This document shows positions 11,195 through 20,688 of a stretch of DNA of 64,000 bases, one piece after another (the stretch's first letter is position 1; every line of letters starts with the position of its first letter). Source of the DNA: Echria macrotheca (taxonomy: Eukaryota; Ascomycota; Sordariomycetes; Sordariales; Schizotheciaceae); contig MU839838.1 in NCBI GenBank assembly GCA_030411725.1, positions 1,178,001 to 1,242,000 on the forward strand. Direction: 5' to 3'. The notes below the pieces were generated by a model, which worked only from the letters and a program-made list of their open reading frames with translations, was not told the origin of the DNA and did not search any database. The position numbers and the translations under genes are program-made.

Positions 11195-11966
11195 ATGAGC
11201 ACCATTGACGTTCAGATCTCACCTCCCAGCGCAGACCAGGTCTCTATGACACCAGTTCCCACGGCCACTGGGTATGGCGGCGACGACAGCGTCGACCTTG
11301 CTGTCGCAACCGAGATACCGGCCCGGTGCGCGAACCACGGCGGCCCCGACAAGACATCCGAGACGCGCCAGGCAATCTACAAATACGCCCTGGCCCTCAA
11401 CATCTGCCTCGTTGTCGTATATATCTTTCTCGTTCCGGTCCAAAACCTCGATAGCGGCAGACCCACTTGGGTCAAAATAATGTGAGCGCTCCTCGTTCTT
11501 ATTTTCTCCCTCAGTCCCTCTTCATCTTCCCGCACAAGACTCCTTGCCCCGACGACATGTGACCCGCTCTGCTGCCAGGAGACTCTGATGACTGAGGGCT
11601 AAGTTTTATTGCTTCTGCAGCACTGTCAGCGTCTGGATGCTCAGCACTGTCCTGTTGTTTCTCTGCAACAGCGGCCATTTCATCTGGTATGCGTACCTCA
11701 CCCCACCCTTTCAAGATGGCGCAACCTAATTCTCGACCCCCCCCCCCAGGCACAAAGGACAAATGATCTCAGCCTTCCTCATCGCCGTATTCGCCCTCCA
11801 TCACCTGATCGGTGCCGCCAGCAGCAACGGCCTGACAGACGGCATGGGGGTGGTGATGGTTTCCGCCGTTGTGGCTATCCTGTCGCCCAAGATGTGCGAG
11901 GGTCAGGCCCAGGTGGCTGATTCCGGTTGGCAGTCGCTACGTAACGGGAATATCGGATCAGTGTGA
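11195..11966 (+). CDS. Small four-TM membrane protein of unknown function
   Basis: Three exons, 11195-11481, 11621-11686 and 11750-11966, give 189 residues. The second intron ends in a C-run before CAG. Frame continuity across both junctions, and a helix rebuilt by the 66-nt middle exon (VSVWMLSTVLLFLC), support the model. The N-terminal ~60 residues are hydrophilic with Ser/Thr/Pro; hydrophobic segments lie near residues 67-85, 97-113, 125-142 and 147-162. I recognise no family. It is followed by the convergent GMC oxidoreductase gene only 142 bp away. A TATA box suggests regulated expression. No function is assigned. Confidence 0.65.
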
Positions 11967-12108
11967 ACAGTGTGGCTTTGGATTCATCTGTCTGATGAAG
12001 GTGCCCGTGTTATGGGGTTTTATCAGGGACGGTTAATTGCAGCTTTCGGATATGAACTGCCGCCCTCCAGGCGCGTCGGTTATCCTTCCTTCTCCTCGTT
12101 ATTATAGA

Positions 12109-14125
12109 TCAATTGCAACTTCCAATCTCCTCCACCAACGGCCCATCCGAGACCACAACCCCCAACTCCCTCGCCACAAGATCCGCCCCCTTCTCCCCAA
12201 TCATCATGGCCGTATTATTCGTATTCCCCCCTACATTCTCCGGCGCGATCGACAAATCCACAACTTTCAGACCCCTAGTCCCATACACATTCAACGCCGC
12301 ATCCACCACGCCCCCCTCCCCCCTCGGCGCCATCTTGTTAGTCCCAAGCGAGTGCCACGTCGTCTGCACCGTCCGCCGCAGCCACTCCTCAATAGCTTTG
12401 TCATCTACCACGTCATATTCCAGATCTTGCACCTCGGAGCGATCATCCTTCCACAGCGGACCGGACAGGTCGGCCACTAAAGCGGCCCGGGACCCGGGAG
12501 GGAAGACGGGATGGGCTGGCGCGTGCTCGCCGCGGAAGAAGGACATGCGCCGGGCTAGTTCGCGCGAGTGTTTATACGCCCAGATGAGCATTTTGATGTC
12601 GATGTCGTCTGCGTCGGTGAAGTAGCCTACGCGGAAGTCGGGCGGGGAGGTAAGCTGGGGGCTGGTGATGTGGACGTGGCCGCGCGAGTAGGGGTACATG
12701 CTGAAGTTGCCTATGGTGAAGAAGCGGCCTGGGGCGGAGGTGGTTGGGTCGCTTGTGTATCTGTTCTCGTGTCAGCTGTATGTCTCTCGTGGTGTTGGGA
12801 GGACGTACCCCTGGAGGACCCCAGTGAACATCAGCGGCTTGTTGGGATTTTTTGCGTAGTCGCGATCCCACGCCGCCTGGAAGGCCGCCCCGAGGGCGGC
12901 GACGTTGGCGTCTGAAGGTCGAAGCTTGGAACACACATCCGTCCCGTTCCAGCCGAGAATCTTGTGATTCTGAGCAACGAGGTCTTCTCCCTTGATACCA
13001 CCACTCCAGATCTCATCGAGCGTGTCATCCGTCGCCACTTTGTAAGGCGTCATGATGAGATGGTGATCCTGGTAGTTTTCACCAACCCCGGGCAGATTCA
13101 CTACCGTCTTCACCCCAGCCCGCTCCAGGATGACAGGATTACCAATTCCAGACATTTCTAAAATCTGGGGCGACCCCATTGCGCCCGCAGATACGACCAC
13201 CATCTTGCGGGCCCGGACGGTTCTCTTGGGGGACGAACTGAAGGGCTGAAGCTGGTGGGCCGGGTTCGGCATGAACTCGACCCCTGAAGCGCGGGTGTCG
13301 TCGTCGAACAGAACTCGCACAACCTGGTTCTCCACCAGAACATGAAGATTCGCGTGCTTGCCATCTTGCAGGAGAGGATGGACGTAGCAATGCGCCGTGT
13401 CCTGGCGACGGCCCTCGGGCGACACAGTCCGCAGCCAGACGGAGAAGCCATTGCAATCCTCCAAATTCTGCAAGTCGTTAACCCTCGGGCGACCAATAGC
13501 AGCGGCACTTGCAAATATCTCGTCGACGGAGCTGCCGACATAGCCCGCATTGGAGATATGGACCGGCCCACGTTGGCCATGATGCTTTGCATCTCCCTCT
13601 CCGTGGTACGTCTCGAGCTGCATGAATTAGCAAACCATGGATGGGGTTACATTGCAAGGAGCCTTTACCTTCTTCAGAAACGGCCACAACTCATCAGCAG
13701 ACCATCCCGGCGTCTTCCAGCTGTCATAGTCGCTGCGCTGTGCCCTAGTATACAGCATAAAGTTGATCGACGAGCCGCCTCCAAGTGTGCCACCCGTGGG
13801 AACGATGACCTCCCTGCCGGCCAGCTCCTCGGCCTTGTTAGCCTGATGGAATATCGCTCTTCCAGTATCGGGAATGAGATTTTGGGTGAACAGTGCTGGG
13901 TGGATAACGCTCGGGACGTTGTAGTTATCCTTGCCGCCCTCGATCAGCAGGATCGACAGGTTCGGGTCGGCGGCGGCTAGACGGCCGGCCAAGATGCACC
14001 CAGCTGATCCACCTTAGATAGGGATTCATGTTAGTGGCGGGTATACTGGTTGGGGACTACGCACCTCCAGCGACGATGACGTCTACCTCCTGGATGTCCT
14101 CGGGAAGCTTGGTGTAGAGACCCAT
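12109..14125 (-). CDS. GMC-family oxidoreductase, alcohol-oxidase-like
   Basis: Four exons on the minus strand (14065-14125, 13669-14012, 12809-13617, 12109-12760) join in frame to 621 residues. The dinucleotide-binding signature AGGGSAG is rebuilt across the first intron (residues about 19-25). The second FAD-binding block, GGTLGGGSSINFMLYTR, and the C-terminal substrate domain follow. The catalytic pair is visible: His541 in TTWHSLGT and Asn584 in NVGGNTNNT. The sequence around them (LNVYGTRGLKVVDLS, MMIGEK) is most like fungal alcohol oxidases, which oxidise short primary alcohols to aldehydes and make H2O2 using FAD. Those enzymes are usually peroxisomal, but this protein ends in SCN, not a normal PTS1, and has no signal peptide. 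The substrate is therefore uncertain: short alcohols, or another primary alcohol. It has its own TATA box. Confidence 0.88.
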
Positions 14126-14190
14126 GGTTCCAGATCGTTGAAGTTGCGAGGGGAGCGGGGTATGGGACTCATGTGCACGTCTGGATGGGT

Positions 14191-14196
14191 TTTATA
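14191..14196 (-). promoter_or_regulatory. TATA box of the GMC oxidoreductase gene
   Basis: On the minus strand the sequence reads GTATAAAAC about 65 bp before the ATG at 14125. The short distance fits a compact leader and a strongly regulated promoter. Confidence 0.6.
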
Positions 14197-14447
14197 CGCA
14201 AGGAAAGTCTCGGGGTTTCGTGCCCGCAGATAATGTCGTGCGCCGTCGGATGTTCATGTGGCCTTGTGGTTGTGACACAGGCAACTGGCGAAACAGACCC
14301 GGTAGGTCCATCTTGAGGGCCCATGCTGTACGACACCAAAGGAGTTGACCATGGCGTCATATATGCTGATTAACCACCATGTCTCAACAGACTTTCAGCT
14401 GGGGGTATATGGATCCAAACCACACTACCATATACCAACAGAACAGA

Positions 14448-14577
14448 GGGCGGGTAGCGTAGTGGTCAGCGCATTCCCTGAGCGTTTTCATGTTTCCTAA
14501 GCGGATTCTAGCGTTGATTTCCAATTATATGTTACAAGCGTTCATTGAAAGACCTGGGTTCAAATCCCAGCCCGTCC
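14448..14577 (+). tRNA. tRNA-like Pol III unit, copy 1 (anticodon not assignable by eye)
   Basis: The ends pair as a tRNA acceptor stem (GGGCGGG with CCCGTCC, one G-U). An A-box-like TAGCGTAGTGGT and a B-box/T-arm with CTGGG and CCCAG stem halves around TTCAAAT are present, and a T7 run follows at 14586-14592. Between the D arm and T arm lie about 85 nt, too many for a normal tRNA, so a long intron or insert is present. I cannot form a convincing 5-bp anticodon stem; the only U33-compatible reading gives GAG (Leu). It could be an intron-bearing tRNA, a decayed one or a tRNA-derived SINE. Copy 2 lies 84 bp downstream in the same orientation. Confidence 0.5.
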
Positions 14578-14661
14578 AAATACTCTTTTTTTGTTCCCTT
14601 AGCATCAAGGAGAGGGCTAGATAAGCTCGTGGTACACTGAACTGCTGTTAACAAAACCACA

Positions 14662-14790
14662 GGGCGGGTAGCTTAGTGGTCAGCGCATTCCCTGAGCGTG
14701 CTTTCTTCCCTAAGCGGATTTCAGCGTTGTTTTATAAATATACTCCTCAAGCGTTCATTGAAAGACCTGGGTTCGATTCCCAGCCCGCCC
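14662..14790 (+). tRNA. tRNA-like Pol III unit, copy 2
   Basis: This is a diverged tandem copy of the unit at 14448. The acceptor stem is perfect (GGGCGGG with CCCGCCC), the A box reads TAGCTTAGTGGT, and the T arm has a canonical TTCGATT loop. A T9 run begins 31 nt past the end. Blocks inside the insert are shared with copy 1 (CCCTGAGCGT, CTAAGCGGATT, AAGCGTTCATTGAAAGACC), while the connecting bases differ. That points to structure retained in the insert, not free intron drift. As in copy 1, no good anticodon stem is obvious. Confidence 0.5.
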
Positions 14791-15323
14791 AGATTCTCTA
14801 TCCTTATGGCTGGAACATCCTTTTTTTTTCTTTTTTCTTTTTCTTCTTTGCATGCTCTTTTCTAAAGCAAAATCTAGAAAGATGCTTTCCTGGAACTGAA
14901 AGCTCGTTGAACCTATAAAGCCTTCTAGGACTATCGAAAGGACTACCGCCATCGCTATTACTATCGCCAAGAACCCTCGTTGCTAGGAACACTCGTTCGG
15001 ATCCAGGGTCTAGGGCTATTACCAGAAGCTAGAAGCCAGGAGCTACGACCAGGAACATCAGCAAATCTGGCGTGCGGAATCCGAGTGTTATGTGCATAGG
15101 TAAGTACGTAGGTAGTCGTAGACATGGGGGTGCGCAATGGGTGCCAGCGATGGGTGTCGGGTGTTGATAGAGTGGGAATCTAACAGCCTCTTGCACCCTC
15201 CAGGTAGCAAAGGGGGTTCAGCCGGCATGGACTGTTGTCACAACAAAGTTTGTTCAACAAAGGGGGCCTGCCAGCTAGTTGAAATCCTAACCACCGAAGA
15301 AGAGGCAAAAGAGGAAAAAGGGA

Positions 15324-15371
15324 GGAGTGAACGTGATCTGAACACGTGACCTATCGAATCCCACAGTATTG
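15324..15371 (-). pseudogene. Truncated copy of a tRNA 3' half
   Basis: On the minus strand this resembles the 3' part of the tRNA-Cys gene nearby: the same GGAT-CGA-AGGTC block, then a T arm with CGTG and CACG around TTCAGAT. The acceptor 3' strand has diverged and no matching 5' half exists. It looks like a decayed duplicate. Confidence 0.5.
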
Positions 15372-15434
15372 TAACTGTCCAGGGGCCAGGACTGGTCTTT
15401 CAAGGTAAATAATAACATATAAGCAAAAAATTTA

Positions 15435-15546
15435 GTTCCCATCGTGATTTGAACACGAGACCTGTCGGATCCACTACTTATATATATATTATGTAATATA
15501 TATATAATTACTGCAGCCGAACGCTCTACCCCTGAGCTATGGGAAC
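15435..15546 (-). tRNA. tRNA-Cys(GCA) with 41-nt AT-rich intron
   Basis: Reading the minus strand from 15546, a full cloverleaf forms: acceptor GTTCCCA/TGGGAAC, D stem GCTC/GAGC, anticodon stem TTCGG/CCGAC (four of five pairs), T stem TCGTG/CACGA with TTCAAAT. The anticodon loop reads CTGCAG, i.e. anticodon GCA. The 5' exon is 15511-15546 and the 3' exon 15435-15469; the intron of 41 nt (15470-15510) follows position 37, the standard site. The intron is almost entirely AT and contains a 14-bp perfect inverted repeat with a CA loop. A T6 terminator lies five bases past the 3' end. The mismatch at the top of the anticodon stem leaves some doubt about activity. Confidence 0.7.
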
Positions 15547-15893
15547 TGTTCTACCACTGCGTTGTTGGAGTTTTTCGTATTTTGATTTATCTTACCGGGA
15601 AAGGGTGGAAAGATGGAAGCCTTGCACAGGACTTGCGACGAGAACCTAAGGCTCGGATCTCTTATCGTAACTGGTGATAGCTGCAAAAATGGAAAGAGCT
15701 GGCTTGAGTAAGGGAAAGAGCGCCCAAGGCACCCACCCACGCGCGCACACAAGCACCCACGCACAAAAAATTGTCCAAGTCCAAAACTCTTCCCTGCAAT
15801 CCACCACCTCAGCCATCACCAGAACTCCAGGACCAGGACCATCGCCAGGACCCATTGCAATTGCCAAGACCATCACCAGGACCGTGGATTTCC

Positions 15894-15926
15894 AGGTAAG
15901 GTAGGTAGTAGGTAGGAGGTAGGTAT
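15894..15926. repeat. Degenerate AGGT-type microsatellite
   Basis: Short imperfect repeats of AGGTA/GTAGG. The same motif family recurs in several spacers of this window. Confidence 0.7.
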
Positions 15927-16898
15927 AACCCCTTCCCAAGGCCCCCGCAACCCTTCCAGAACAGCGCATTCTACCGCCAAGGTAGCTTCAAGCAAGTGCC
16001 GGAGATATAACCAGTGGTCACCGAGTCACACATCGAACTCTAGAATGTCGAACTAAAAGAAAATAAAACGGTCAAGTATTCCCTCTTCCACGCAACCTAA
16101 GAAGGTAATACACCTCTTTTATGAACAGCACATGGGCATGGATATTCTCGCAGACATTGGCGGTCCTGATAGATACCTACCAATGTTTAATCCCGTTTCC
16201 AGAGATTCGGTAAAGCCCCAAGAGATAACCAGCTGCAGCTGCGGGAATCTTGACCGTAACATCGAGATACCATATAACCCGCCACGATCCTCACGAATCT
16301 AGGTCCCACACCGCCATCCATCAATGCCGGCCGGCAATCTCATCCAAGAAAAACGATCTGGGCCCTTCGATCCGGCAACCGCATTGCGCGTCTAACCAGG
16401 TTGAGCTCCGAACCTCATGCATAAAAGGGTTGCAGTGTGCTTGACCCAACCACTCAAACCCGATCCAATCTTCATGCGGGGCACACACACATTCCCAGCA
16501 AACAGCGAACACAGATAAAGCTTCCGGCTAAAAACAGACAACGGAGTCTTCTCCGCTTCCTATATCGTCGAAACGAACGTATCAGGTATCGGAGCTGCCC
16601 TGTCGGTAGTAACGTTGCGCCAAGAAGGCGCACGGGGCATGACCAGAGATATATAATCCGTAGATGAGATCTCGAGGCCCTCGGAGGATTTCCGATATGG
16701 TTTGCGATCTGTGATTGAAGCGCAAGTAGAGAGAGGTGGTGGTTCGTATATATGTGTCATACCTGGCTTGGAATTGGTTATCTCCTTCGGTAAGCAGGGA
16801 GGCGGCGGTGATGGCCTCTGGGTGAGAAGTGAGGACCGTGGACGCGTCATGTCAGTGTTGGGTTCAGTTCCAGGTTGTTTTGGGGATGGGGAATTTGG

Positions 16899-16905
16899 TA
16901 TAAAT
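16899..16905 (+). promoter_or_regulatory. TATA box of the GH45 gene
   Basis: TATAAAT in the context GGTATAAATGCC lies 83 bp before the ATG at 16982, fitting an inducible cellulase promoter. Confidence 0.65.
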
Positions 16906-16981
16906 GCCCGGTCTTGGCGACGCGGATGTCATCGTGACAGCTCTTGGCAAGCAAGGGGCTGTTTTTACTGTCAAATCCAAG

Positions 16982-18030
16982 ATGCAGGTCTGTCTGGTTG
17001 TGTTTGCATTGTTCTCGACCGTCGCGCTGGCGGCGACTGGTTCGACTACGACCACGTGGGACTGGTAAGCATGCTTCTCATCCGTAAAACGAGTTCGATG
17101 TTCAAAAGGCCCAAAACATCCATTGACGCGCTATACTCCATGGCTGACCACTTCCTCTTCAATAGCTGCAAGCCCGCCTGCTCAGACACCCGCAACACCA
17201 ACACGCTGAAACTAGGCCTCACGTATGTCCACCCGTCCATCCATACCCTTCCCCCTACCCGGCCCCTTTTCCCTTTCCCCCTTTTCCCTCTCACCAGCAC
17301 ATCCCTAACCCCCCAAAAGCCCAACCCGTACTAACCAAGTCCTCCCCAATAAAAAAGAGGAATAGCAGCAGCCTGCTACAAAAACAACACCCTCCTCGAC
17401 CCCAAGATAACCGGCGCCGCCTCCAACGCCTGCTTCGGCTCCTCGGGCACGGCCTACTCGTGCAAAACCTACCAGCCCATCATCGTCAACTCGACCTTCA
17501 GCTACGTCTTCGCCGGCAACTGGCAGACGGCCAACTGCTGCAAGTGTTTCCACGTCACCTGGACGTCGGGCGCCGGAAAGGGCAAGAGCATGATCGTCCA
17601 GGTGATCAACTCGTTCGGCGTCAGCACGGGCGATTTCGATCTGTATACCCCCGGCGGCGGGGTTGGAGGGCTCCAGGCTTGTCAGAGCCAGTATGGGGCG
17701 CCTAAGCAGGGGTGGTATGTCATTTCTGAGATCCTCTGGATGTTGTTGTGAGTGAGTGGTAGTGGGTGGGGACTGACAGAACAAATAGGGGCTCGCAGTA
17801 TGGCGGCGTGCAGAGCCTGTCGCAGTGCAGCCAGCTGCCTGCTAGTCTGCAGGACGGATGCAAGTGGAGGTTCAACTGGGCTGGAGGTGAGTTTTATCTG
17901 CAGCGCTGTTCTCATCAAGGCGAGTCTATGCTGACAAGAATACTTAGGAACGGTTAACGGCTGGTCGACAACTTACAACCAGGTCACTTGCCCAACAGAG
18001 CTGACAGATATCTCGCGCTGCAGTGCTTAG
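16982..18030 (+). CDS. GH45 endo-beta-1,4-glucanase, secreted
   Basis: Five exons (16982-17064, 17166-17222, 17358-17714, 17789-17886, 17948-18030) give 225 residues. A signal peptide of about 17-18 residues ends at VALA. The first splice junction rebuilds WDCCKPAC, the family 45 signature, with Asp27 as the expected catalytic base. The second conserved block, FDLYTPGGGVG with Asp141 as the expected acid, and many paired cysteines (NCCKC, CKWRFNW) follow. The enzyme should cleave internal bonds of amorphous cellulose outside the cell. There is no cellulose-binding module or linker. Exon 3 needs the acceptor just before AGGAATAG, since other AGs break the frame; a TACTAAC branch-point-like element lies upstream of it. 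A TATA box precedes the gene. A GH5 glucanase gene lies 2.7 kb further on. Confidence 0.9.
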
Positions 18031-18569
18031 AGCTCTCAAGATCCGGCCTGCCAGATATGTTCTTCAAAAATGATGCATTTCTAGTCTGAACAAGCTAGGA
18101 GGGTATATATCACGGCATTAGCAGCTATACTACGCCACGCAACTTCGTAGATCCAAGAAAAATGCCAGAGTTCAACCTTGATGGATCCAAGCATTCTATA
18201 CCTACCCACAACACCAAGTCCCACAGCCAAGCATATCCCGGCTCGGCCAGCCCTATCCAGAAATCAGGGATATCCCAGTGACCAGGGGTAAGGACGCAAG
18301 CTTTCCCATACCAATAACAGCCGGAATCGCAGAATTCGACCTCGGGATTTAACCTGCTCCCCGGCCAAGGCTCAGTTGGAAGCATACATGTCGGTGCTCG
18401 GATTGGACCAACACACCTCCGGCGTGGCGACGACGCCGAGGAAGCCTCAGCGTCGCGTAAGAGAGCCCCTGGCAAATAATCCAAGAAGCCCTTCTCGGGT
18501 CGCAGACCCATGATGGTGGTTGGAGGGGGTACCTGCGCCGCATGTCGTACCTCCTGGTGTTGTACCAGC
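18031..18569. other. Convergent 3' spacer
   Basis: The 539-bp spacer separates the convergent GH45 and GT32 genes. No coding frame is credible. Confidence 0.5.
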
Positions 18570-19532
18570 TCAAGTCTGTTCCGGGTTCTTCTTCCAACCG
18601 CCCTTGAAGAAATGTCGGACGAGGGCCTTTCGGCCCTTCCGCCAGCTCACTCGCCACTCATCTAGATAATCCGCGCGAAATGTCTCCAAGGGCATGACCA
18701 CAGTATCTCCCAAGTACCACGGTTCTCTGATCTGGGACACATCGTCATAGCTCTTGATGTTGGGATCCATCTCTTGGAGCAGACGGAACACCACCTCCGT
18801 CCAGGCTACCGGTCCCGTCGTGTTCAAGACATTGTAGTTCGTAATCTCCGCCATGTCCAGTGTGGTGCCCTGAGCAGCAGCCACGTCTCGCAGTCCTTCG
18901 AGGACGCGGTCGATCATCCTCCCAAAGACCACATGGCCAGGCGCCGCAGCGATGGTCCACTGGCAGAACTGCACCTTGTATGTAAAGTCGTCGGGATGGG
19001 GATCGAGCGATTCGTCGTACTCGACGGCGACGAGGAACTTGACCTGGCGCCGCTTCTCGGGCGGAATCCAGTCGTCGAGCCGGACGACAGGCTTGGTGTC
19101 GACATCGCTGTAAACGCCGCCGTGGATATAGAGGAGGAGGTACCGCAGAAAATCGGATTTGAGGGCTGGGTTGGTCAGGGCATGGTAAGCCGTCGCGATC
19201 TCGGGTCGATTCGCGAAGTTGTCGGCGATGAAGGCGTCGGCTGCGCGGGCACCGACGAGCGTGTACGTGTATCCAGGACTCAGCTCGATCCAGGCGTCGG
19301 CATGCACGAAGTCGTGCTCGATAACAGCGGTGCCGGGCGGCGGGAAGAAGATCTGCCAGATGTACTTTGGAATGGGAATTTCCGAGTCTGGCGGCTGCTC
19401 GACGTTGTTCAGCGCAGCTGGCTCGGGCCGTCGTATCACGAAGCGGGGGACGAGGGCGATGACAATGAACACAAATGTCACAATCGTAATCCAATGCAGG
19501 ACGGCGCGAGGGGGCACGCGTAGTACCGCCAT
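18570..19532 (-). CDS. GT32 family glycosyltransferase (OCH1-like), type II membrane protein
   Basis: A single exon of 320 residues begins at the ATG at 19532; the frame is open further upstream but its first codon is not ATG. A short cytoplasmic N-terminus and one transmembrane helix (about 11-29) precede the lumenal domain. The DXD motif of glycosyltransferases lies at 143-145 (YSDVD) in the conserved block LKSDFLRYLLLYIHGGVYSDVD-like (split here for length: LKSDFLRY at 124-131, then HGGVYSDVD). This is the arrangement of family 32, which includes Och1/Hoc1-type mannosyltransferases. It likely adds hexose from a nucleotide sugar to glycans or lipids in the Golgi. The exact donor and acceptor are unknown. 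Confidence 0.85.
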   Translation of the reverse strand: MAVLRVPPRAVLHWITIVTFVFIVIALVPRFVIRRPEPAALNNVEQPPDSEIPIPKYIWQIFFPPPGTAVIEHDFVHADAWIELSPGYTYTLVGARAADAFIADNFANRPEIATAYHALTNPALKSDFLRYLLLYIHGGVYSDVDTKPVVRLDDWIPPEKRRQVKFLVAVEYDESLDPHPDDFTYKVQFCQWTIAAAPGHVVFGRMIDRVLEGLRDVAAAQGTTLDMAEITNYNVLNTTGPVAWTEVVFRLLQEMDPNIKSYDDVSQIREPWYLGDTVVMPLETFRADYLDEWRVSWRKGRKALVRHFFKGGWKKNPEQT

Positions 19533-20688
19533 CACGTCGCGCGGCCAACGCAGTGTCGCGTAGAGAACGACATGTCGACGCTCAGGCAGAAGTCGATTGG
19601 AACATGAGGTGCTCGCAAGAAAAAGTGGATATTGTGGCGCAGCATTCTGTGGCACGGCTCAATGAACCTGCCAGGAAACATCCGAGACTCCCATCATCAA
19701 GTCCGAGCTGACGAGAGTCTGGGAAAATGCCGGCTTTTCAGTTGGGTCCTGGAGTTGAAGCCAAAAGGCAGATGAACAGATAAAAAGTTCTGAGGTTGAC
19801 TCGTCGCTGCAGCTCAAGCGCCATGACGTTATTGCCTCATTCGATTTAGCGTCGTCGCGTGTTGTCGAGACGAAGACCCCACATCTCATTCGTGTGGACC
19901 TCAGCTTCATCACGCCAGCTTGAAGCTTCAAATATTGTACTTTACAACAAGTCTCTATCAAAAGGTCTGCCGATCATCAGGCGACAGCTTTGGCATTTTC
20001 TTGCAAACCGCGTACGATAACGCCGGTGAAGAGACAGCTCCCTAGCTCGCACAGCATCACTTGGCAAAAGCCCGAGAAGTCGCGGGACCTCGATACTGAG
20101 TAGGGGCCGAATACTGAGTGTTCACCAAGTTTAAGGCCCCAAACTTCAATTTGTTAACCTGCTGCTAGTCGACGGTCATTGATTTCTGGGCCTTGCTTCC
20201 CACTAGAGTAAATGGCCTAAAACTCGATATATCCAACGCCGCCTTGAGAGATAACTTCTACATACGTCGCCTTAGCACCACTGACCTCATCCCTCAGACA
20301 TTTTGTGTGCTTGGCAACAAGCGGCGCAGGGCAGATTTTTGTACGGAAACCCGGTTGCCGGGTGTAGCTGAATGGGGAAATGCGGAATCCAGCAAGCGGC
20401 CCAATCCTACCCAGCAAATAGTGCTACCGGCTGAACGGAGATGGGATCACTCAAAGAACTGGACCCCGGGCTGTTCACCCGTCGGACTGGGTGCTATACC
20501 GGTACAATTCCCGGTACCGCTGCCGCGCAATCGAGTTTCTCCGCCTCTCACGGGTCGCCGCTGGTGAAGCCAACCATCACCGATGACCTGGTACATAATT
20601 GGCCTTCCCGGCCCACGATGTTCATATCGAATTCTGGCGTAGGTGTTGCAAGTCGCCAGAGATCGAGAAAGAGTCGCACCCAGCAGAG
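19533..20688. other. Divergent promoter region, GT32 / GH5
   Basis: About 1.16 kb between the divergent GT32 and GH5 genes. No gene is visible. A short dyad (ACCCGG-TTG-CCGGGT) lies near 20350. No unambiguous TATA box is seen. Confidence 0.45.

Larger units (their letters stand above)
15547..16981. other. Gene-free spacer, contains GGTA-type tract and GH45 promoter
   Basis: No credible gene. A degenerate GGTA/GTAGG tract lies at 15894-15926. The right 300 bp are the promoter of the GH45 gene. Confidence 0.5.

Noticed and set aside
18774..19523. 249-codon frame on the plus strand over the GT32 gene
   Set aside because: The minus-strand frame has the DXD motif and membrane anchor; the plus frame has no recognisable features.
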